DNA of 64,000 bases from Desulfovibrio sp. GTDB lineage: Bacteria > Desulfobacterota > Desulfovibrionia > Desulfovibrionales > Desulfovibrionaceae. The notes under the pieces were generated by a model. That model made no database searches and had not been told where the DNA came from. It was given only the letters and a program-made list of their open reading frames with translations. The stretch covers positions 46,980 through 110,979 of the forward strand of contig JAIKXS010000023.1 of NCBI GenBank assembly GCA_024683955.1. Direction: 5' to 3'. Position 1 is the first letter of the stretch. Each line of letters begins with the position of its first letter. Position numbers and translations under genes: made by a program. Positions 52,856 through 62,760 of the stretch are shown one piece after another.

Positions 52856-54739
52856 GTGACCGTGAACCGGGCGTTTCAGACGGAGTCGCTCTTGGTGGGG
52901 AGTGGGTGTCCGCAACCGTCATTTGTTCCCATGTCACGTCGGGAAATGGATGCGCTTGGCTGGGATGACCTGGATGTCCTTCTTGTCTCAGGCGACGCCT
53001 ATGTTGACCACTCCTCTTTCGGAATCGTGCTCTTAGCAAGGCTTCTGATAGACCACGGCTACCGGACAGGCCTGTGTGCGCAGCCTGACTGGCGGAGTAC
53101 GAATGACCTTCTTGCCATGGGGCGTCCGCGTCTCTTCGCGGGGATTGGAGCCGGTGCCGTCGACTCCCTTCTTGCCCATTACACCGCTTTCAGAAAAAAA
53201 CGTTTTGATGATGCCTACACTCCTGGAGGTAAGGCCGGAAAGCGTCCCAACAGAGCCTCGATTGTATACGCTAATCTCGTCCGCCGGGCATTCCCCGGCC
53301 TTCCCCTTGTACTTGGGGGTATTGAATCGTCAACTCGAAGGGCCAGTCACTACGACTTCTGGACAGACAGCATACGACGTCCGATTCTCTTTGATGCCAA
53401 GGCGGATCTCCTGGTCTGGGGCATGGGAGAACGGGCGATTCTTTCCATAGCAAACGCGCTGTCCCAGTCCCCCTCCATACCACAAGGCATTCCCGGAACA
53501 GCCTGGATCAGTGCATTGTCTTCCGGAGGCCCGACGTCTATTCCCCCCTCATACGGGGACATGCCCCGAATCGTACTTCCCTCTCACGAAGAGGTGTGCC
53601 GAAATAAAAAGGCTCTTATTTGTCTGACAAGGGATGTAGAAAAGCAGGTTCACAGCAGTGGGTCATGGGCGTATGAACAGGTTGACTCCAGGGCTCTGAT
53701 TTTGGCGCCTGTTTCTTCTCCGCTTACGACTGAAGAAATGGACGCATTGTATGCCCTTCCGTTTACACGTCGGGCCCATCCTTCCTATACGGAAGCCATA
53801 CCGGCCGAAACGATGCTTAGAACGAGTTTGACAAGCCACAGAGGGTGCGGGGGCGGGTGCTCGTTTTGCTCCCTTTCCATGCATCAGGGGCGTTATATCA
53901 GTTCACGCTCGTCGACCTCGCTTCTTCGGGAAACACGGGAGCTGGCCCGTCTTTTTCCGAAAAGCAGGCGTGGAGAGGGGCTAGCCATTTCTGATGTTGG
54001 TGGCCCGACCGCCAATATGTGGATGGGGCGCTGTGCGAGGAGTGCGGAAAGGAATGAATGCCAGCGGGTGAGCTGCTGCTTTCCTTCTGTTTGTCCCTTT
54101 TTTGAAACACCGCAGGACGGACATGTGGCACTTCTGCGCCGTATTGCAGCGGAGAAACATGTGCGGTCAGTGCGGGTGGCCAGCGGCATCAGGGCAGATC
54201 TGGCCCTGCGCGAGCCGGAAGCTCTTGATGCCTATATTGAAGAATTTACGGGCGGTCAGCTTAAACTTGCCCCCGAGCACTGTGTTCCGCAAGTGCTTGA
54301 ACGGATGCATAAGCCCCCCCTGGCGGTATTTGAGCGTTTTCTGGAGCATTTTCAGCGTCAGTGCCGGCTTTTGGGCAGGAAACAGTACATTGTTCCCTAC
54401 CTTATGAGCGCCTTTCCAGGGTGCACGGATTCGGATATGCAGGCACTTTCGGACTGGCTTGCGGAACGCAACTGGAGCCCCCAACAGACCCAGTGCTTTA
54501 TCCCGACTCCAGGTACCATGGCGACTGCTATGTACTATTCAGGCCTTGATGAGCAGGGCCGTGCTATCTATGTCGCAAGGACGGATGCCGAACGGCTGCG
54601 CCAGCATCGCATACTGATGGGGGCATGGGGGGGAGACAAAAAAACTTCACGGAGCAGAAAAGAGGGAAGGGGACCCTCTGAAAGAAGACTGGTGCGGGAG
54701 TCTCACAGGCATAATAAAAGTGCTTCAGGTATAAGGTAG
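52856..54739 (+). CDS. ygiQ: YgiQ family radical SAM protein
   Basis: 627 residues from the GTG at 52856; the GTG at 52862 has better spacing from GGGAGAAG. The N-terminal domain has FVPMSRREMDALGWDDLDV and GDAYVDHSSFG. The radical SAM cluster is CGGGCSFC with SMHQGRYISSRS. Family motifs APEHC and QCFIPTPGTMATAMYY follow. The biochemical role is unknown. The C-terminus is basic. slyX starts 7 bp later. Confidence 0.94.
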   Translation: MTVNRAFQTESLLVGSGCPQPSFVPMSRREMDALGWDDLDVLLVSGDAYVDHSSFGIVLLARLLIDHGYRTGLCAQPDWRSTNDLLAMGRPRLFAGIGAGAVDSLLAHYTAFRKKRFDDAYTPGGKAGKRPNRASIVYANLVRRAFPGLPLVLGGIESSTRRASHYDFWTDSIRRPILFDAKADLLVWGMGERAILSIANALSQSPSIPQGIPGTAWISALSSGGPTSIPPSYGDMPRIVLPSHEEVCRNKKALICLTRDVEKQVHSSGSWAYEQVDSRALILAPVSSPLTTEEMDALYALPFTRRAHPSYTEAIPAETMLRTSLTSHRGCGGGCSFCSLSMHQGRYISSRSSTSLLRETRELARLFPKSRRGEGLAISDVGGPTANMWMGRCARSAERNECQRVSCCFPSVCPFFETPQDGHVALLRRIAAEKHVRSVRVASGIRADLALREPEALDAYIEEFTGGQLKLAPEHCVPQVLERMHKPPLAVFERFLEHFQRQCRLLGRKQYIVPYLMSAFPGCTDSDMQALSDWLAERNWSPQQTQCFIPTPGTMATAMYYSGLDEQGRAIYVARTDAERLRQHRILMGAWGGDKKTSRSRKEGRGPSERRLVRESHRHNKSASGIR

Positions 54740-54745
54740 GGAATC

Positions 54746-54982
54746 ATGGCGGATTTGGATACGCGTATCGCACGCCTTGAGGAACAACAGTATTTTCAGG
54801 AAACCCTTCTTCAGGAACTTGATGTTGCGCTGCGTGCCCAGCAGAAGAGTATTGATGCCTTGGAAAAGCAGGTTCAGGTTATGCAGACCGAGCTCTCAGT
54901 CCTTCGGGAACTGCTGGGCCCCAAGGGGGAAAATGTCCCTCCCCCGCATTATCTTCCGGAACAGTTTCAAAACCAGGTATAA
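54746..54982 (+). CDS. slyX: SlyX family protein
   Basis: 78 residues: a coiled coil (DTRIARLEEQQYFQETLLQEL) and a Pro-rich tail ending PPPHYLPEQF, the SlyX signature. Function unknown. The start has AAGGTAGGGA upstream. Probably co-transcribed with ygiQ. Confidence 0.9.
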   Translation: MADLDTRIARLEEQQYFQETLLQELDVALRAQQKSIDALEKQVQVMQTELSVLRELLGPKGENVPPPHYLPEQFQNQV

Positions 54983-55001
54983 AATCGCGTGCAAAAAAAC
55001 T

Positions 55002-55577
55002 ATGCTCAGTCAGACCGTCAGAAAATTTGGTATTAGAGGAAGGGGATGGAGCGCCCCGGACAATTTTGTCATCAAATGCATGAAAGCAGTCCATTTACTC
55101 TTCGGAACATGTTGGGCAGGTGGGGCTCTTTCCATGCAGGCTCTTAGCTTTCTGGAATTTTCCACGGCAGATACCCTCATTCGGCAGCACACGGCCTTTG
55201 CATCGCATTTTATTGATACATGGGTCGTGCTGCCTGGTCTTATGGGCTGCATGGCCACCGGTCTTTTTTATTCCATTTTCACCTCCATAGGCTTTTTCCA
55301 TTTCTTCTGGATAGGATTCAAGTGGATTGTGAGTCTGACGGCGGCCTTTTGGGGCTTGTTTTTCTGGACTGGGATTGGCGATCAATACATAGCCAGTCTT
55401 TCACCGGGATTCCTTTCGGATCTTCTCCGTTTTATACGGGCCTTCATACTGCCTGAAAATATGTGGCAGGGCGCCCTGCAGCTTTCGGTCATTCTTATCA
55501 TGTGTCTTATTTCCGTGATTCGTCCCGTGCACTGGCCTTGGCCGTTTATTTCGCGGGATCATAGCGAACATGCGTAA
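55002..55577 (+). CDS. Hypothetical four-helix membrane protein
   Basis: About 191 residues from the ATG at 55002; earlier in-frame sequence overlaps slyX in another frame and is not credible. Four or five membrane segments: HLLFGTCWAGGALSM, WVVLPGLMGCMATGLFYSIF, WIVSLTAAFWGLFFWTG and LSVILIMCLISVIRPV. Looks like DUF2269-type small membrane proteins, but unproven. The start has no good ribosome binding site. Its stop overlaps the ttcA start (ATGCGTAA). Confidence 0.75.
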   Translation: MLSQTVRKFGIRGRGWSAPDNFVIKCMKAVHLLFGTCWAGGALSMQALSFLEFSTADTLIRQHTAFASHFIDTWVVLPGLMGCMATGLFYSIFTSIGFFHFFWIGFKWIVSLTAAFWGLFFWTGIGDQYIASLSPGFLSDLLRFIRAFILPENMWQGALQLSVILIMCLISVIRPVHWPWPFISRDHSEHA

Positions 55578-56322
55578 ATACTCCTACGCCCAGGAGGTGT
55601 GCATCAAAAGCGTCGGGAAAGCTATGCACAGGTGCGGAATGCTCTGGCCCGGATGCCGTGTCGGTGTGGCTGTTTCCGGCGGTGTCGACAGCTTTGTGCT
55701 TCTCAAGGTCCTGCGTATACGGCAGGGAATCCTTCCTTTCCCCATAGAACTCATAGCACTGCACTTAAATCCCGGGTTTGACACGGATAATCACGCAGGG
55801 CTTCTTCCCTGGCTTGCTTCGGAGGGGATAGCCGCCCATATTGAATGTACAAATTTTGGTCCTCTTGCGCACTCTGCGGAAAACCGGCGCTCGTCACCCT
55901 GCTTCCGCTGCGCCTGGCTAAGAAGACAGCGTCTTTTTGAATTGAGCTCCCGGTACCGCCTTACCCATCTTGCCTTCGGTCATAACGCAGAGGATCTTGT
56001 GAGCACTTTCTTTCTTAATCTCTGTCACAACGGGCGTGTTGACGGTATGGGGATGAATGAGTCGTTTTTTGGCGGGACACTCCGTGTGATACGCCCTCTT
56101 CTGCTTGTGGAAAAGAAATACATAAAAAGTGCGGCAAAACGTTGGAATCTTCCGGTTTTTGCCAATCCGTGTCCCTCCAACGGGCATACGGCAAGGAGCG
56201 GTATTGCGGATATTGTGACCGCGCTTGCAGGAACACACAAAGGTGTTCCCCAAACCATGATGCGGGCTCTTACGCGCTGGCAGCTTGAAAAGGAAAGCAG
56301 GCCGGAGGGCAGTGAACGATGA
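55570..56322 (+). CDS. TtcA-like tRNA 2-thiolation ATPase
   Basis: 250 residues. PP-loop SGGVDSFV adenylates the target base. CFRC plus a third Cys in FANPCPSNGH fit the [4Fe-4S] ligands of TtcA, which makes 2-thiocytidine at tRNA position 32. FGHNAEDLVSTFFLNLCHNGR is also a family block (split here by role). The start overlaps the preceding gene by 8 bp, so coupled. A related TilS-like or MnmA-like role is less likely. Confidence 0.87.
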   Translation: MRKYSYAQEVCIKSVGKAMHRCGMLWPGCRVGVAVSGGVDSFVLLKVLRIRQGILPFPIELIALHLNPGFDTDNHAGLLPWLASEGIAAHIECTNFGPLAHSAENRRSSPCFRCAWLRRQRLFELSSRYRLTHLAFGHNAEDLVSTFFLNLCHNGRVDGMGMNESFFGGTLRVIRPLLLVEKKYIKSAAKRWNLPVFANPCPSNGHTARSGIADIVTALAGTHKGVPQTMMRALTRWQLEKESRPEGSER

Positions 56323-56626
56323 GCGTTTCTTCCCGGTGCGTGCCTAGGTGTAGCCGCGTGAACGGTCTCTCACGGACCGGTCTCTCTCGTACTCCGCATT
56401 TCGCGGATTCTTATGAAATTTTTGGGTGCCCTTACCTATATGTTTTTTCCGTGAAACAATATACGATACGATTATGCTGATCGTGAGGGAACGCGTATCG
56501 GCAGCAGCACGGAGGAACAACACGCAAAAACGTCCCTAAACTCAATGCTACACAGATGCCTCCTGCCGTTTTCTGTGTGTTTTTCTGTTCGAATGTGATG
56601 ATCATTTGATTATGAGGAGTATAGCA
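56323..56626. other. 304-bp intergenic region ttcA/telA
   Basis: No gene. It contains a run of TATATG, AATATACG and GATTATGC elements (56438-56480) that may be a promoter region for the TelA gene, but no clear -35 partner. Confidence 0.35.
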
Positions 56627-57778
56627 ATGGCTGAGAATGATGTCGTCACCCTTGAAACCCTGCCTGTTGAAGCATCACGTGTTGAAGCTATCAGCAAAGA
56701 AATTAATTTTGACAATCCGACACTTACTATCAGTTACGGCGCAAAGACCATGGATGAAATATCCAAGTTCACGGACTCCCTTCTTGGCAGCGTCCGGGTG
56801 AAAGATTCAGGGCCTGTGGGCGAGGGGCTTTCTGAGCTGATGCTACGGATCAAAGATGTAAATATTGACCAGATTGCACAGTCCAAGAAAGGGTTCTTTG
56901 AATCTTTGCCCCTTGTCGGCCGTTTTTTCAATTCCATTGAGCGTACCATTGCTCAATTTGACACAGTCCTTGAACAGGTGGAGGGTATCTCCAAGAAACT
57001 GGAAGAGGCAATGTTCGGGCTTCTGAAGGACATACAGGTCCTTGAGCAGCTTTATGGTCATAACAAAACTTTTTATGAAGATCTGACTGCCTACATCAAG
57101 GCAGGCGAGGACCGGCTTGAGAAGGCTCGCAAGGAAGAACTTCCCCTTCTTGAGGCCAAGGCGAAGGAAAGCGGGGACAACCTTGCCGCCCAGAACGTGC
57201 GCGATTTTGCCGAGCGTCTCAATCGTTTTGAGCGCCGTTTGCATGATCTGAAACTTTCGCGGACCATCACGTTGCAGACTGCCCCGCAGATCCGTATGAT
57301 CCAAAGTAACAACCAGAATCTCGCAGAAAAAATTCAGACGAGTATTTTGGCCACCATTCCCATTTGGAAAAATCAGATGGTTCTGGCCCTTTCCATTAAC
57401 GGACAACGTCAGGCAGCTCATCTGCAGAAGGAAGTCTCTGACACAACCAACGCCATGCTTGCTAAGAATGCCGAGATGCTTCACAACTCAACCATCGAGA
57501 CATCACGTGAAGTTGAAAGGTCGATAGTTGACATAGAGACCCTTCGTGGCGTTCATCAGAAACTCATCGGGACAATTGAGGAAACCATGAACATTGTCCG
57601 TGAAGGCCGTGAACGTCGTCGCGCGACGGAAGAGGAACTGAAAAGCATGGAAGCGGATTTGCGTACACGTTTAACAAGCCTTGCCGAACAGAATGTGCGT
57701 GAAAACATCGATACAGCCCACGGAATCGGAGGGGCGATTAAGGAAGGAATTGAGTCCTCGAAAAAAAACGGACAGTAG
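56627..57778 (+). CDS. Toxic anion resistance protein, TelA family
   Basis: 383 residues from the ATG at 56627 with GAGGAG 9 bases upstream. Long helical, coiled protein with family features: LPLVGRFFNSIERTIAQFDTVLEQVE region, TAPQIRMIQSNNQNLAEKIQTSI and IPIWKNQMVLALSI. No signal peptide or membrane segment. TelA members are linked to tellurite and bacteriocin tolerance, but the mechanism is unclear. It is followed by an XpaC-like membrane protein gene, its common companion, here 668 bp away. Confidence 0.93.
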   Translation: MAENDVVTLETLPVEASRVEAISKEINFDNPTLTISYGAKTMDEISKFTDSLLGSVRVKDSGPVGEGLSELMLRIKDVNIDQIAQSKKGFFESLPLVGRFFNSIERTIAQFDTVLEQVEGISKKLEEAMFGLLKDIQVLEQLYGHNKTFYEDLTAYIKAGEDRLEKARKEELPLLEAKAKESGDNLAAQNVRDFAERLNRFERRLHDLKLSRTITLQTAPQIRMIQSNNQNLAEKIQTSILATIPIWKNQMVLALSINGQRQAAHLQKEVSDTTNAMLAKNAEMLHNSTIETSREVERSIVDIETLRGVHQKLIGTIEETMNIVREGRERRRATEEELKSMEADLRTRLTSLAEQNVRENIDTAHGIGGAIKEGIESSKKNGQ

Positions 57779-58446
57779 CCCGGCCAGACAGCAGATTCTT
57801 TTTTTTGCCATCTTGCTTTACCGGGGGCGCTTTCGTGACGCGGAACATGCCCAATGTTTTTTTCTGCTGAGCGGGGAAGGGCTGGACTCTAAGCATTTGT
57901 CTTGCTCATGCTATCCAGCCCTCATTTTTTAGCTGCCGCTTTATTTATGGGGCGCGAATCCCTTTCCCATTGCCGATGCTTGTACCGGGAACGCCGGGTT
58001 GACGGCTCAAAAAATGTTACTGGAACAATATCCCCACCTGCCAACGGGCTGCTGACCAAAAACAACGGCCATCTTCTGCGAATTCGGAGTTTTCGAAGGC
58101 CCCTCCGGTGCTGGCTTCCGATGCTGACATGATTAGTCTGCGTCGTCGTGTAAGGCTGACAACGAACAACCCGTGTCTCTCCCCCCCAACGTGACAGTAC
58201 CTATGGGAACCGGAGCCCAGAAGGATCGGCCGATATATGGCGATCGTGCTGGGTGAACGATCAGGAACGCACTGCGACTTCCTTATCGTCAACGCGTTTC
58301 CGATAATGATAACGCCGGAAACGGATGCAACCAAGACAGCGTGAATTGGCACATGTCATGGCATAGTCAGGGCAGGTCTCTTGCGCCTGCCATCATTTTG
58401 TTGCGGGAGCCACAGTCCTTACCGGATTTCCTCTGGAGAACGTTAT
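57779..58446. other. 668-bp spacer between telA and xpaC-like gene
   Basis: No gene with support. It is unusually long for a gene pair that is normally adjacent; the open frames are short with random composition. Confidence 0.4.
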
Positions 58447-59775
58447 ATGTCTCACTCCTTTGGATCAAAACGCTGTACCAAAAAAGGCCCGTCATCTAAT
58501 AATGGGCAAAATCCCGCTCCTGTTACAGATCAAGAGCCGAGCGGGCTTGCCATTTTTGGACGTCGAGTTCTTATTCATGCCCTCGGGCTTTTTATCGGTG
58601 ATGTTCTGAGCAATGCCCAGAACGGCAGTCCTACCGTAATGGTGTTGGCCTGGATTGGCTTTATATGTCTGATTCCCCGAGGAAACTGGAAAAAGGCCGA
58701 ATGGTTTATTCCGGTGGGGTCTGGCCTTATTCAGATGCTGACCGCATACCTTGGTGGCTGTTCGCCTGCAGAGAGTATTTTTTTTGGTGGACTGCAGACA
58801 TGGCTGCAACGTATTGTTCAGAAAGATGTCCGTCGTGTATGGGACTGGATTGTATTACCGGCGATGCTCGGATGTCTCAACGATCTACATTTAGAGGGAG
58901 CTCCCATGGGTCTTTTCATTACCTTTGCCGCGATATTTGCGGCGTCGTTCGCTGCACGTGCCGTGTATCGTCGAGTGCGTGCAGAACAGCTTCATGAAGA
59001 AGCTCTGAAGGCCGGTGTTGAGCGGCTCTCAGCCATTCTCCCGTCTTTTACTCAGGAAGAGCTTGTGACACAGGTGAAAATGTTGAAGATCCACGGAGAC
59101 AATGCCGTCCTTTTGCTTGAGAACAAAATCCGTGATGCTTATCCGATAATAGACCGTTTCAAGGAAGCCGTTGACCGTCTCGTCTCCTTTCAGGATTCGT
59201 CTAGGGCAAGCAAGGCAAGTGGCTGGTCGAAAGGCCTTCTTCGCTCGGAAAATTGGGGGAGGAAGGGAGACAAAACCCTTGGAGAGCTGAGTTCCTTCTT
59301 ACAGGAAACGAACACGTTTCTGCAGACTGAGCTGAAAAAATTTCGCCAGGGAAAGAATGTCAATGCAAGCGAGGAGGAAAAAAAGTGGTTGGCGTACGAG
59401 GATTCGGCAAATGAATTACTAAGCAAATCCTCTGTTCTGCCTCAGACGCTGTCAAAACCCGTGCAGTCAATAGCCCAGTCGACCTTATCTATAGTGAAGA
59501 GCATGCGTGACGATCCCGCGGACCGTCTTCCTGGGGAGCGTTTTCTTGACCGCTATCTTGTTGCTGTGCACAAAATCGTGGACGAGCATATGCGTCTTGC
59601 GGGCGGACCAATGCAAAAAGATATAGAAAATGCCTTGCAGAGAAGTGTTGAGGTGCTGGAGAGGATGGATTCGGTATTCAAGGACGAGTTGGCAAGTCTT
59701 ATGCAGAACGACGCCATCAATTTTAGCGCAGAGGTGGAAGCTCTTGACGCAATGCTTTCCATGAAGGGCCGATAG
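58447..59775 (+). CDS. XpaC-like membrane protein (5-bromo-4-chloroindolyl phosphate hydrolysis family)
   Basis: 442 residues from the ATG at 58447 with GGAGAACG upstream. Three or four membrane segments in the first 190 residues (IHALGLFIGDVL, VLAWIGFICLIP, GLFITFAAIFAASFAARAVYRR) are followed by a long cytosolic coiled-coil region. The XpaC name reflects an old assay; the role is probably in the TelA-linked tolerance system. Last confident gene before the gene-poor end. Confidence 0.78.
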   Translation: MSHSFGSKRCTKKGPSSNNGQNPAPVTDQEPSGLAIFGRRVLIHALGLFIGDVLSNAQNGSPTVMVLAWIGFICLIPRGNWKKAEWFIPVGSGLIQMLTAYLGGCSPAESIFFGGLQTWLQRIVQKDVRRVWDWIVLPAMLGCLNDLHLEGAPMGLFITFAAIFAASFAARAVYRRVRAEQLHEEALKAGVERLSAILPSFTQEELVTQVKMLKIHGDNAVLLLENKIRDAYPIIDRFKEAVDRLVSFQDSSRASKASGWSKGLLRSENWGRKGDKTLGELSSFLQETNTFLQTELKKFRQGKNVNASEEEKKWLAYEDSANELLSKSSVLPQTLSKPVQSIAQSTLSIVKSMRDDPADRLPGERFLDRYLVAVHKIVDEHMRLAGGPMQKDIENALQRSVEVLERMDSVFKDELASLMQNDAINFSAEVEALDAMLSMKGR

Positions 59776-60209
59776 CCTGCTTAGTCATGACTAAAATACT
59801 GCATCATATTTTGTGTGAAAGATCTGGGATGCAGTGGAGCTTTCTGCCCTCCATCATGCGTTAGCGACATCTGGTCTGTGTATTACGTTCCTTGTCTGCA
59901 ACGGCACAGAGCAAGGTGACAGCCTGCACGGATGGCCTCATCGCGGGGGAAACTAAGCTGCGATATTGAACTCATTGCGATTCGGCTTTTCCTCTGCCGC
60001 ACGCTCTTCACGGAGTTTCCATCCCAGACCCTTCAGCGGAGGTTTGTTTAATACTGTTTGCTCCCCGTGACACTTTTTCCGCTCCCTAATCAATCCTGGA
60101 ATCATGGTTCTGTCTTTTTACGTCTTGAACCAGACCATTCGCGCGGGGTGCGGTCGGTAAATCTTCCTAGTCTCATCCTCGTCTGTCCTTGAGCGTCTCA
60201 TGCCGGGCC
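59776..60209. other. 434-bp region without a supported gene
   Basis: No gene, terminator or RNA seen. GC content is like the coding part of the window. Confidence 0.4.
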
Positions 60210-60551
60210 ATGGCCACAGTAAGCCCCCACCTGGAAGAGGCGCTCAGGCGCGCTCTTGCTGTATACGATCTTTTCCATCCGGTCGGCCTGTGTAATCAGC
60301 TCTCTCAGAGGATCTATACTCTGCTCCAGTTCCCGGAATTGCCTTTATCCATGGCTTTCCAGATAGCCGCAAGCCTTTGGAAAGCTGTTCTGGGGAATGA
60401 GGAACAATTCCACCTCTTACTCAAATACTATGGACACGACGATATGCTCCAGAACTTCTTTGCCGTGTTCGGGGAGACGCGTGCGTCCCGTTGCCATCGC
60501 GTAAGCAGGAGACTGACTCTGATAGGTCGCTTTTTCAAGACTACAGGCTAG
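60210..60551 (+). CDS. Possible small hypothetical gene
   Basis: 113 residues from the ATG at 60210. Codon use and amino acid make-up look coding-like (helical, Leu-rich, LLQFPELPLSMAFQIAASLWKAVL), but no ribosome binding site is visible and the C-terminus is basic and irregular. It may be a fragment of a longer lost gene. No family recognised. Confidence 0.35.
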   Translation: MATVSPHLEEALRRALAVYDLFHPVGLCNQLSQRIYTLLQFPELPLSMAFQIAASLWKAVLGNEEQFHLLLKYYGHDDMLQNFFAVFGETRASRCHRVSRRLTLIGRFFKTTG

Positions 60552-61307
60552 CCCTCTGTTAGAGCGGACAATTTTTTGTCGCACGGCATTGCCTCCGGTG
60601 CTTTTCCCTCCTTTGCCCTTCCAAAAAACATCCTTAAAAATTTCCATGGACTTCTGATTGTCCTCCTTGAGCGATGGCGTGCATTTTTATGGCATAGAGC
60701 GGCAGTGCAGGGGCAGATTAAGGTCGTTTCCGCCCACATGCTGAGGTCGCGATGCGACAGGGCGCTTGGGATGTCATGTCAAAATGTATCCCTAAGGAGA
60801 AAGAATTGCCTGAACATCCAGAGGGATTATACCCTTGAATCTTGAATCCTTTCCTCGATGCACGTCGGTCAGCGGGTAAAAATTACGCGCATTTTCAATC
60901 GGAAGATGGTGGGGGCGTTACCGATATACGTCCTATGAAGATGAGATAAAGACCAACGCTGCGAGCGAACAAGACTGCCATACAAAAAAATGGGAAAAGA
61001 AGCGTAAGACTTCAGATTTAATTTTGCGGGCAGAAACAAACCAGAGATCAGAGATGAAGTGCGATAATAAGGGGGGGCTGGGGCCTTTGGCGACGGATCC
61101 CTTAATACGTTTTGAAGTTTGGTCAAGTGTTTCCTACTTCAAATAAAAAGACCGTTATTTTCTGTAATTTAGTGCAACAAATGGCATTATATGCAGTAAA
61201 AAACTAATAAATTAATGAATTTTTTAAAATTTTAACAATAGTATAAATGGATGCGTAATAATACTACGCATAATTAGAAATAAAATAAATATAATTTATC
61301 TAATAGT
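60552..61307. other. 756-bp region, GC falling toward 61.1 kb
   Basis: No supported gene. From about 61.1 kb the sequence turns very AT-rich, with many short A/T runs (ATTAATGAATTTTTTAAAAT type). Confidence 0.45.
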
Positions 61308-61529
61308 CTATAGGTCTACAGAAGACAAAAGCGTTGACATAAAATATGTCAGTAAGACTATTCGGTCGGACCCTTCTTTTGATAAACTTGAAAGATATCC
61401 TCTTGCATATTCAGAACTTGTATTGTTCCTCCATAAAATATCCCTTGTTTCCGAATCTAAGGAAAGAGCGTCAGAGACCTTCAGAAAAAGTTTTTTGTCA
61501 GCATTTGAGAGCTGTTCGTAACTTGACAT
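61308..61529 (-). CDS. Small hypothetical protein in AT-rich region
   Basis: 73 residues from the ATG at 61529 (MSSYEQLSNADKKLF), with GGAG 8 bases upstream. Coding-like composition, mainly helical. It is the best candidate gene in the last 4 kb. An operator-like inverted repeat lies 27-40 bases upstream. No family recognised. Confidence 0.5.
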   Translation of the reverse strand: MSSYEQLSNADKKLFLKVSDALSLDSETRDILWRNNTSSEYARGYLSSLSKEGSDRIVLLTYFMSTLLSSVDL

Positions 61530-61555
61530 ATTCAATTCTCCATCCTCTAGTATGG

Positions 61556-61569
61556 TGTCATAAGTGACA
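61556..61569. promoter_or_regulatory. Inverted repeat TGTCA-N4-TGACA upstream of small gene
   Basis: TGTCATAAGTGACA: 5-bp arms and a 4-base spacer, 27 bases before the ATG of the 61308-61529 gene. Its position suits a repressor site. Confidence 0.4.
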
Positions 61570-62019
61570 TATTATGTGATGTTGATGTCGTATAATAATT
61601 GATGCAATATTAGAATCAAAGAATAGGAATGTGATTGATCAAATCTGGAGCTTGAAGGGGGACAGAATGCTCTTACTCTATGTAGTAAATTTGAAAGGGG
61701 ATCTATGTCGATCTTTGTTATCTTTGTTTGCAGTTAAAATTTGATGCCTGGATAAATTTTCAGACTTTCTGGAACTTCAGCAAGAAGCTGTATCGGCGTT
61801 CAAAAAAAACAAAAATGGAGAAAAAGGTTATAAGAATGCAGAGGGATTTTCCGGTCGGGATTCCGAACGTTAGGCGAAGGCGTTATAACAAAGGAAAGGG
61901 AGACGACATTCGTCCTTGTTGCGGGATAGATTTTCTGGGCGGCCCGGGTGGGGCCGGACGGGCGGATGCCCCCTCCTTCGTGCGGAAATTTTTCTGGTTA
62001 TAAGAGCGTTGCGTATTCC

Positions 62020-62211
62020 TTATGGCCCATCAGGAGTACAAAAGTGACCGTTGGGCTCGATACATGACTTGTTCTTCTCCAGCAGGGCGAGTTCAGCCTG
62101 GGTGAGGCCCAGGAAACCGAAAATTTTCTATGATTTCTGAAAAAATTTTCTGCACTCTTGGTCAACGCTGATAATCGTATTTATGACCCGGACCATGTTG
62201 GCAGCGCCGTC
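62020..62211 (-). pseudogene. Possible gene remnant with internal stop
   Basis: On minus the frame from 62211 reads GAANMVRVINTIISVDQE, has a TAG at 62130-62128, then continues with FLGLTQAELALLEKNK to a TAA at 62022-62020. The second part has protein-like composition and resembles the start of globin-type sensor domains (protoglobin/HemAT), but the match is by eye only and short. Confidence 0.3.
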
Positions 62212-62760
62212 TCAGGGAGCTTCTGAGGTGCTGATTTCGAAGAACCTGCCGAATGTCCAGCAATTCTTTTGGGGGCTTCCGACGTCCGGATCCGTTTACG
62301 ACAGGAGGCCTTCATACTGATTTTTAGCGTGTGCTTCATCGAAACGGGGAAAAATCGCCCTTGGTCATGCTTCGGCATCTCTTGGCCGTGCAGCTGTCTC
62401 AGACGGCATCAAGGCATGGATGCAATATTGACAAGGGTAGCTCTCGCTCCTGCACAGGTTTCTCTTTCGTCACGATAATTTGCAGATTCCTCCTGGTGGC
62501 TGTTCCTGGCAGGTTTTCTCGCACGTATCCTATCGGCGGGTGGCAATTCGTTTCAGCGTACCATCCCCGAAGCAGGCTATCCCGGTAGTACAGGGTAGCA
62601 ATCCGCACACCTTTTTTCACGGGAGTAGCTTGGGAAGATAGAAGAAATGATCCCGGCATCCCACAAGGTCTTACCAAGCCGTCCGGTATGGATAGTAGAC
62701 TGTGGGAACGAGTCGGGGAGGCTTGTTCGCTTTCCCGGCGGGCAATGAGGACGGCGGTCG

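Noticed and set aside
61728..62003. 91-residue plus frame
   Set aside because: Basic, irregular composition and no ribosome binding site. An alternative frame has a protein-like stretch (ELQQEAVSAFKKNKNGEKG) but is closed upstream.
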